A DNA stretch of 9,421 bases, from NCBI RefSeq assembly GCF_937875265.1, contig NZ_CALLXM010000128.1:1-9421 (forward strand), given 5' to 3'. The notes below the pieces were generated by a model. The model had not been told where the DNA came from. It made no database searches and saw only the letters and a program-made list of their open reading frames with translations. Numbering within the stretch: the stretch's first letter is position 1; each line of letters starts with the position of its first letter. Below, piece by piece: positions 1 through 4,397 of this stretch. The translations under genes were made by a program, and so were the position numbers. This DNA comes from an uncultured Acetobacter sp. (GTDB lineage Bacteria; Pseudomonadota; Alphaproteobacteria; Acetobacterales; Acetobacteraceae).

Positions 1-812
1 TAGTTTTTACAGGCCCACACATAGCCACCCGGCCATTTCAGGGCGCAGGCCACCATGTCATCAATCAGGCGGTGTTCGTAGGTCAGGCCGGCTTTTTCAA
101 AGTCAGCTTTGAATTCCTTGTCATAAATCTCCTGGAACACGTCTTTAAACAGGCCGTCATAGGCTTTCAGAATGGTGTTCTTGGTGGAGAGATAGACCGG
201 CATGCCGCGGTCCCGCCCATAGGAGAGAGAGGAGCGGGCAAAGCCTTCAATGGAAGCACGGGTGTTGTGCATACCCAGCGCCACGCCGGGGCCTTTAAAG
301 TCATGCACGTCCAGCGTCACGGGCTCACCACCGCCTTCGGGTGTGTAGGTCAGCTTGACGGTGCCGGGGCCGGGCACAAGGGTTTCAACCGCGCGATAGA
401 TGTCACCATAGGCATGGCGACCGATCACAATCGGTTTAGTCCAGTGCGGCACAAGGCGCGGCACGTTAGCGCAGATAATGGGTTCACGGAAAATGGTGCC
501 ATCCAGAATATTGCGGATGGTGCCGTTCGGGGACCGCCACATTTTCTTTAGCCCGAATTCTTTCACGCGGGCTTCGTCCGGGGTGATGGTGGCGCACTTT
601 ACAGCCACACCATAGCGTTTGGTGGCTTCGGCGGCGTCTACTGTCACCTGGTCATCTGTGGCATCGCGGTGTTCCACGCCCAGATCATAATATTTCAGGT
701 CAATATCAAGATAAGGCAGAATCAGACGTTCACGGATGAAGTGCCAGATGATGCGTGTCATCTCATCACCATCCATCTCCACGATGGGATTTTTAACTTT
801 AATTTTTGTCAT
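1..812 (-). CDS. icd: NADP-dependent isocitrate dehydrogenase, partial (C-terminus beyond left edge)
   Basis: Oxidatively decarboxylates isocitrate to 2-oxoglutarate with NADP+ in the cytoplasmic TCA cycle. The minus strand reads open from an ATG at 812-810 to the left edge, giving 270 complete codons of a family that is usually about 400 residues. It belongs to the homodimeric, eukaryote-like NADP-IDH group. Visible motifs are VEMDGDEMTRIIW (residues 11-23), the substrate loop SPNGTIRN (94-101) with S94, N96, R100 and R109, and GRHAYGDIYR (131-140) with R132 and Y139 at the same positions as in human IDH1. The Asp pair D251/D252 fits the metal-binding site. The reading frame stays intact to the edge, ending in VWACKNY. 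The start is supported by GGGAG (822-826) nine bases upstream. The gene is divergent from the peptide transporter gene on the right. The family call is secure; the missing part cannot be judged. Confidence 0.95.
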   Translation of the reverse strand, partial: MTKIKVKNPIVEMDGDEMTRIIWHFIRERLILPYLDIDLKYYDLGVEHRDATDDQVTVDAAEATKRYGVAVKCATITPDEARVKEFGLKKMWRSPNGTIRNILDGTIFREPIICANVPRLVPHWTKPIVIGRHAYGDIYRAVETLVPGPGTVKLTYTPEGGGEPVTLDVHDFKGPGVALGMHNTRASIEGFARSSLSYGRDRGMPVYLSTKNTILKAYDGLFKDVFQEIYDKEFKADFEKAGLTYEHRLIDDMVACALKWPGGYVWACKN

Positions 813-821
813 GGTGAATAA

Positions 822-826
822 CTCCC
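822..826 (-). promoter_or_regulatory. Ribosome binding site of icd
   Basis: The minus strand reads GGGAG within a purine-rich GAGAGGGAG, nine bases before the icd ATG. This fixes the start at 812. Confidence 0.7.
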
Positions 827-851
827 TCTCCCCGTACAGGATCGTGACAAT

Positions 852-879
852 CCGCATGAGGCGTATGAGCATCATGCGG
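852..879 (-). repeat. Inverted repeat in the icd leader
   Basis: CCGCATGA at 852-859 is perfectly complementary to TCATGCGG at 872-879, leaving a 12-base loop. If icd is transcribed from near 972, this dyad lies in its 5' untranslated region, about 40 bases before the start codon. There is no T-run on either side, so it is not an obvious terminator. It could be an operator or an mRNA hairpin; the sequence does not decide between them. Confidence 0.4.
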
Positions 880-978
880 CAGGCGGATGAACCGGATAAG
901 GGGGGCCGCACGCTCTGTCCCTTCACAATCCAGATAGAAATCACCTGCTCAGGCGAATGTTTCCCCGGATAATCCGCC

Positions 979-986
979 ATTATACT
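979..986. promoter_or_regulatory. Possible back-to-back -10 elements of the icd/transporter divergent promoters
   Basis: The minus strand has a perfect TATAAT (979-984) pointing toward icd, and the plus strand has TATACT (981-986) pointing toward the transporter gene. They overlap. No convincing -35 TTGACA lies 16-18 bases away on either side, so this is a weak promoter call. Transcription from here would give leaders of roughly 160 bases for icd and 75 bases for the transporter. Confidence 0.3.
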
Positions 987-1036
987 TGCCGGAGGCCGGA
1001 TTTGTGCGGGGTATATGCTTGCGGGCTATCTGGTGT

Positions 1037-1045
1037 AGGAGGAGG
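1037..1045 (+). promoter_or_regulatory. Strong Shine-Dalgarno AGGAGGAGG
   Basis: This is a near-ideal ribosome binding site, nine bases before an ATG at 1055 but 23 bases before the transporter ATG at 1069. Its spacing suits the short leader ORF better than the transporter. A weaker AGGA (1061-1064) lies four bases before 1069. Confidence 0.7.
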
Positions 1046-1054
1046 CATCACAAT

Positions 1055-1072
1055 ATGGTCAGGACTTCATGA
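1055..1072 (+). CDS. Possible 5-codon leader ORF coupled to the peptide transporter
   Basis: ATG GTC AGG ACT TCA TGA encodes only MVRTS. It sits at ideal distance from the strong AGGAGGAGG. Its stop overlaps the transporter start as ATGA (1069-1072), the usual geometry for translational coupling by re-initiation. The transporter frame has no alternative start between its ATG and the in-frame TAG at 1036-1038, so mis-annotation of that start does not explain the arrangement. Translation of this peptide is inferred from layout only. Confidence 0.35.
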   Translation: MVRTS

Positions 1073-2595
1073 CAGCGTCAGCGCCTTCTCTGCCCTCCCG
1101 GACACAGCCTTTTTCTGTCGTGCTGACGATTGAGCTGTGGGAACGGTTCGGCTTTTACGGCATGCAGGGCATCCTGCTGCTTTACATGATTCAGCGGCTT
1201 GGCTTTTCCGATGCGCAGGCCAATCTGCTGTGGGGCACATTTTCCGCCGTCTGTTATGCCGCTCCCGCTGTTGGGGGCTGGGTGGGTGACAAACTTCTGG
1301 GCTCCCGCCGCACTATGGTGATGGGCGGGCTTGTGCTGACGGTGGGGTACACGCTGCTGGGGGTGGATCTGGGTGGCCAGATGGCACTGTTCGCAGCGCT
1401 TGCGGTCATTGCTCTGGGCAACGGGTTGTTCAAGTCCAACGCTGCCAATCTGGTCCGCCGGATTTATGAGGGCGATGATGCCCGCATCGATGTTGCCTTT
1501 ACCATTTACTATATGAGCATCAACGTTGGCTCCACGCTGTCTCTGCTGCTCACCCCGTGGTTGCAGCAGCGTTATGGGTGGTCTCCGCCGTTTATGGTCT
1601 GTGCGGCTGGTCTGGCCTTTGGTGTGGCGTGTTACACGCTGTTCCGGAAGCGGCTGGCAGCCATTGGTTCCCTGCCTGATTTCCAGCCGCTGGTGCTCTC
1701 CCGCCTGATGGCGGTGTTGGGCGGTATGGTGCTGGTGCTGGCCGTTATGTTTGGCCTGCTGCGGTATCCTGCCGCAGGCCGGGCCTGTGTGTGGCTGGCA
1801 GCATTGACCGTGGCTGTGGTGTGGGCGCTGCTGTATCGGCGGGCATCTCCCGCTGTGCGCCCCGGCCTTCGGCTGGCCTATCTACTGATTGTGCAGACCA
1901 TGCTGTATTTTGTGTTTTACCAGCAGATGGTCACATCGCTCACTCTGTTTGCCCTGCGGGATGTGGATACGGCCTTCACGCTGGGGGGCGTGACCCTGTT
2001 CCACATGTCTGCCGGGCAGTTTCAGGCGCTTAATCCGGTCTGGATCATGCTGGCCAGCCCGCTGTTGTCTCTGGTTTACAAATCCATGGCGGACCGGGGC
2101 TGGAACTTCCCCATTGCCGAGAAATTCATTGTCGGGTTCTCGCTGGTGTCGCTCTCCTTCCTTATCTGGTGGTGGAGTGCGGCCACAGGCGGAAACCATC
2201 TGGTTTCACCCTGGGTGATGTTCTGGGCCTATGGTGCGCTGTCTATCGGGGAATTGCTGATCAGTGCGCTGGGGCTGGCCGTGGTGGCGCGGTATGTGCC
2301 TGCCAATGTGGGCGCATTCATGATGGGCAGCTATAACGTGTCCAACGGTGTGGCGATGTATCTGGGCAGTGCGCTGGCTAATCTGGCAGCGGTTGGGCCT
2401 GCCGTGGCCTCGGCTGACCCGGCTCAGACATTGCCGGTTTATGCCAGCCTGTTCCGTATGCTGTTCCTGCTGGGGGCGGGCTGCACGCTGCTGTTTGTGG
2501 TGTGTCTGCCCTTCACCCGCCGGTGGGATGCCCAGCACAAGGCCGGGCAGGCCGAAAGACTTTCTGCTGAAGAGGCTGCGCCTCAGCCTGCATGA
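1069..2595 (+). CDS. Proton-coupled di/tripeptide transporter (POT/PTR2 family, Dtp-like)
   Basis: An inner-membrane symporter that imports di- and tripeptides with protons. The 508 residues match the usual bacterial POT length of about 500, with many hydrophobic helices throughout (14 expected for the Dtp group). The proton-coupling ExxER motif is E22-L-W-E25-R26, followed by FGFYGM. The PTR2 signature lies at about residues 69-90 (GGWVGDKLLGSRRT). The conserved Lys of GNGLFKSN is K122, and the second signature FTIYYMSINVG is at 144-154. The late segment GELLISALGL carries the conserved Glu in the DtpA-type form, lacking the Pro found in some relatives. ATG 1069 is the only start available before an in-frame stop, and it leaves a normal short N-terminal tail before helix 1. 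The strong Shine-Dalgarno is oddly far away (see the leader ORF). The gene is monocistronic and converges on the SDR gene across a stem-loop. Substrate range cannot be read from the sequence. Confidence 0.93.
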   Translation: MTASAPSLPSRTQPFSVVLTIELWERFGFYGMQGILLLYMIQRLGFSDAQANLLWGTFSAVCYAAPAVGGWVGDKLLGSRRTMVMGGLVLTVGYTLLGVDLGGQMALFAALAVIALGNGLFKSNAANLVRRIYEGDDARIDVAFTIYYMSINVGSTLSLLLTPWLQQRYGWSPPFMVCAAGLAFGVACYTLFRKRLAAIGSLPDFQPLVLSRLMAVLGGMVLVLAVMFGLLRYPAAGRACVWLAALTVAVVWALLYRRASPAVRPGLRLAYLLIVQTMLYFVFYQQMVTSLTLFALRDVDTAFTLGGVTLFHMSAGQFQALNPVWIMLASPLLSLVYKSMADRGWNFPIAEKFIVGFSLVSLSFLIWWWSAATGGNHLVSPWVMFWAYGALSIGELLISALGLAVVARYVPANVGAFMMGSYNVSNGVAMYLGSALANLAAVGPAVASADPAQTLPVYASLFRMLFLLGAGCTLLFVVCLPFTRRWDAQHKAGQAERLSAEEAAPQPA

Positions 2596-2601
2596 GGTTA
2601 A

Positions 2602-2634
2602 AGGCGGGGCGGAGGGAAACCATCCGCCCCGTCT
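2602..2634. terminator. Stem-loop terminator shared by convergent transporter and SDR genes
   Basis: Twelve bases at 2602-2613 pair with 2623-2634, including one G-U pair. The core is GGGGCGGA/TCCGCCCC with a 9-base loop. On the plus strand it is followed by GTTTTA and begins seven bases after the transporter stop. On the minus strand it follows the SDR stop codon (2640-2638) almost directly and is trailed by TTTAA. The T-runs are short, so strength is uncertain, but position and stem fit a bidirectional terminator. Confidence 0.7.
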
Positions 2635-2637
2635 GTT

Positions 2638-3444
2638 TTACAGAATGCCCCCGGCAATCGGCAGGTTTACGCCTGTCATGTAGCTGGCGGCATCACTCAG
2701 CAAAAACGCCACTACACCCGGAATTTCTGAAATATTGCCGTAGCGGCGCATCGGCACGCTGCCAATCATCTGTTCCGCCACGGTTTTCGGGTCGGTTGAG
2801 AAATACTGCGTATTGGCTTTGGCCTGCTTTTCCACCTGCATGTCCCACATCGGCCCCGGCCCCATGAAGGCCGGGCTGATGGCGTTGACGCGGATATTAT
2901 ACGGCGCAAGGTCTTTGGAGGCCGTTTGCGTCAGCCCCACAATGGCAAATTTGGAAGCCCCATAGGCCGCCATATTGGGCGGACCCTGCACCCCGGCCAT
3001 GCTGGCGGTGTTCACAATAGCCCCGGATTTCTGGTCCACCATCTGGCGTGCCACAGCCCGCAACACATGGAAGGCACCACAGACGTTAATCTGGATCACG
3101 CGGTTAAAGTCTTCTTCCGGGTAATCCTGCACCGGGGCAAAGGCGCCCTGAAAGCCTGCGTTGTTGAACAGCAGGTCAATTTTTCCAAAGTCTGAAGTAA
3201 TCTGCTGCGTCACACTGTTCACGCGCTTTGCATCCGTCACATCACACACATACGGGCGGACAATGGTGCCATATTGCCGCACCTTTGTGGCGGTTTCTTC
3301 CAGTTTGTCCTGCTGGAGGTCCAGAAGGGCGATATCTGCCCCCAGTGATGCCAGATGGTCTGCTACGGCAAAGCCTATGGTCCCGGCGGCACCAGTGACA
3401 ACGGCAGCCTTGCCTGAAAACTGGCCGGATGTTTGCGGTTTCAT
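2638..3444 (-). CDS. SDR-family NAD-dependent xylitol dehydrogenase-like oxidoreductase
   Basis: A classical short-chain dehydrogenase of 268 residues, probably cytoplasmic and tetrameric. The cofactor motif TGAAGTIG is at 17-24. D42 ends the second strand, which favours NAD(H) over NADP(H). CDV is at 67-69 and NNAG at 94-97. The catalytic set is N120, S148, Y161 and K165 (YGASK). The stretches GAFAPVQDYP, NTASMAGV and GPPNMAAYG, and the ending TGVNLPIAGG, agree closely with my memory of the Gluconobacter oxydans NAD-dependent xylitol dehydrogenase, which interconverts xylitol and D-xylulose. The family call is very safe; the substrate is inferred from resemblance, and another polyol is possible. 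AGGAG (3451-3455) six bases upstream supports the ATG at 3444. The gene follows grxB on the same strand after 63 bp with no hairpin terminator between, so the two are probably co-transcribed. Confidence 0.88.
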   Translation of the reverse strand: MKPQTSGQFSGKAAVVTGAAGTIGFAVADHLASLGADIALLDLQQDKLEETATKVRQYGTIVRPYVCDVTDAKRVNSVTQQITSDFGKIDLLFNNAGFQGAFAPVQDYPEEDFNRVIQINVCGAFHVLRAVARQMVDQKSGAIVNTASMAGVQGPPNMAAYGASKFAIVGLTQTASKDLAPYNIRVNAISPAFMGPGPMWDMQVEKQAKANTQYFSTDPKTVAEQMIGSVPMRRYGNISEIPGVVAFLLSDAASYMTGVNLPIAGGIL

Positions 3445-3450
3445 GGGGGG

Positions 3451-3455
3451 CTCCT
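3451..3455 (-). promoter_or_regulatory. Ribosome binding site of the SDR gene
   Basis: The minus strand reads AGGAG six bases before the ATG at 3444, in the 63-bp gap after grxB. It supports independent translation initiation within a shared transcript. Confidence 0.7.
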
Positions 3456-3507
3456 GTTCGCAAAAAAGAGGACTGAAAAAGAGGCTGGCAGGGGAGGCAG
3501 GATCATT

Positions 3508-4143
3508 TTATTGGGCCTGATCCGCCAGCAGTTGCACGCCGCTTTTTCGGGCCATGTCCTGCATGTAGGCGTGCGTATTGGGGCCAAAGGTCAGGCCTTT
3601 GACAATGCTGAGTGAGCGCAGAACGGGGTAGAGGTGGAAGTCCGCTTCCGTCAGGTGTGGCGGGGTGGCCAACAGCGGTTCCAGTGTGTCCAGCTGTGCC
3701 TGCACGGGCGGCAGGAGGGTGGCTGTCTGCGCCATAAGGGCATCCAGATTACCAAAATGCTGCTCTTCCCGCGCAATGAAGGCCTGCCGGGCGGCATCGG
3801 TCGCCACTTCCCCGAATTTCCCTCGGGTAAAGCGGGGCACAATCAGTTTGAGGCCCAGAGACCACGCCTGTTTGCTCCACGCCATAAGGGCTTCATTGGC
3901 CGGAGTGTTCAGCAGCCGGGGCGGATACGTGTCATCACTATAATGCACAATATCCAGACTTTCCGACATGCAGGTGCCGTCGTCTTTTTCAAGGATGGGG
4001 AGGCCCTTTTTGCCAGTCAGGCGCAGGGGCGTTTCACTGTCCCCTTCCATGACAACACTCAGCTCTACCGGAATATTTTTCAGGCCAAACATCATGCGGG
4101 CGCGTGAACAGAACGGGCAGTGTTCGTAAATATACAGCTTCAA
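3508..4143 (-). CDS. grxB: Glutaredoxin 2 (GrxB type, GST-like fold), TTG start
   Basis: A glutathione-dependent thiol-disulfide oxidoreductase of the atypical Grx2 class, which has a glutathione-transferase-like two-domain fold. The 211 residues are close to the length of E. coli Grx2. The thioredoxin-like domain covers roughly residues 1-75, with the redox site C9-P-F-C12, the cis-Pro of LPI (P49) and the glutathione-contacting E61-S62. An all-helical C-terminal domain follows. The opening MKLYIYEHCPFC and the segment FGLKNIPVEL nearly repeat the E. coli protein. The start must be TTG at 4143-4141: it aligns with Met1 of E. coli GrxB, has GAGGA nine bases upstream, and an in-frame TGA lies five codons before it. 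A GC-rich hairpin lies just upstream of that ribosome site. It is the first gene of a likely grxB-SDR operon and is divergent from the 777-residue gene. Confidence 0.93.
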   Translation of the reverse strand: MKLYIYEHCPFCSRARMMFGLKNIPVELSVVMEGDSETPLRLTGKKGLPILEKDDGTCMSESLDIVHYSDDTYPPRLLNTPANEALMAWSKQAWSLGLKLIVPRFTRGKFGEVATDAARQAFIAREEQHFGNLDALMAQTATLLPPVQAQLDTLEPLLATPPHLTEADFHLYPVLRSLSIVKGLTFGPNTHAYMQDMARKSGVQLLADQAQ

Positions 4144-4152
4144 CGACAGGCT

Positions 4153-4157
4153 TCCTC
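4153..4157 (-). promoter_or_regulatory. Ribosome binding site of grxB, deciding the TTG start
   Basis: The minus strand reads GAGGA nine bases before TTG 4143-4141. With an in-frame TGA only five codons upstream and no ATG or GTG in between, this site and the protein alignment make TTG the start. Confidence 0.7.
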
Positions 4158-4162
4158 ACTCA

Positions 4163-4186
4163 GGCCGGGCAGACTGAAGCCCGGCC
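4163..4186 (-). promoter_or_regulatory. GC-rich hairpin directly upstream of the grxB ribosome site
   Basis: GGCCGGGC (4163-4170) pairs perfectly with GCCCGGCC (4179-4186) around an 8-base loop. On the grxB transcript the hairpin ends five bases before the Shine-Dalgarno. No T-run follows, so it is not a standard intrinsic terminator. Part of it (minus-strand GGCTTC, 4181-4176) could instead pair with GAAGCC (4154-4149), which overlaps the end of the Shine-Dalgarno. A minus-strand TATACT at 4192-4187 abuts it; if that were the -10 element, transcription would begin inside the hairpin and the dyad would act as DNA instead. Confidence 0.4.
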
Positions 4187-4397
4187 AGTATATTGGTCTT
4201 GCTAAAACCAGAACACATCAGGGGAGGGATCGTTGCACTGCATGGGGGCTGCACTGGTGCTTGATAAAGGCAGGAGGGGGCGTCTGTGCCGTGCCATATG
4301 CCTTGCCATAAATAAGGTATTTTCCTTTGCTTGAAGACGTGTTTCAAAAGATGCTGAGTCAATAAATCTGGCAGAATTTTATAAAGATATTACAGTT
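4187..4397. other. Divergent intergenic region between grxB and the 777-residue gene
   Basis: No gene is supported here. Two short direct repeats are visible: TGCACTG at 4234-4240 and 4250-4256 (16-bp period), and TGCCATA at 4292-4298 and 4304-4310 (12-bp period). The right-hand 90 bases are clearly AT-richer than the flanking genes. Candidate -10 sequences are TATACT on the minus strand (4192-4187) and TATAAA on the plus strand (4380-4385); neither has a good -35 partner. Confidence 0.4.
4380..4385 (+). promoter_or_regulatory. Possible -10 element TATAAA close to the 777-residue gene
   Basis: TATAAA ends 12 bases before the ATG at 4398. If used as a -10, transcription would start only a few bases before the ATG, giving an almost leaderless mRNA. 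That would fit the absence of a Shine-Dalgarno. No convincing -35 is present, so the call is weak. Confidence 0.2.

Noticed and set aside
736..972. Plus-strand open frame of 78 codons overlapping the 5' end of icd
   Set aside because: It overlaps the icd start on the opposite strand, has no ribosome site or recognisable protein features, and covers the divergent promoter region.
3462..3484. Repeated AAAAAGAGG (T-runs on the minus strand) between grxB and the SDR gene, considered as a terminator
   Set aside because: No stem precedes the T-runs, so read-through from grxB into the SDR gene is more likely than termination.
4156..4362. Minus-strand 68-codon frame upstream of grxB
   Set aside because: The translation is of low quality with no motif, and it covers the expected promoter and leader region of grxB. 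I see no supporting ribosome site.
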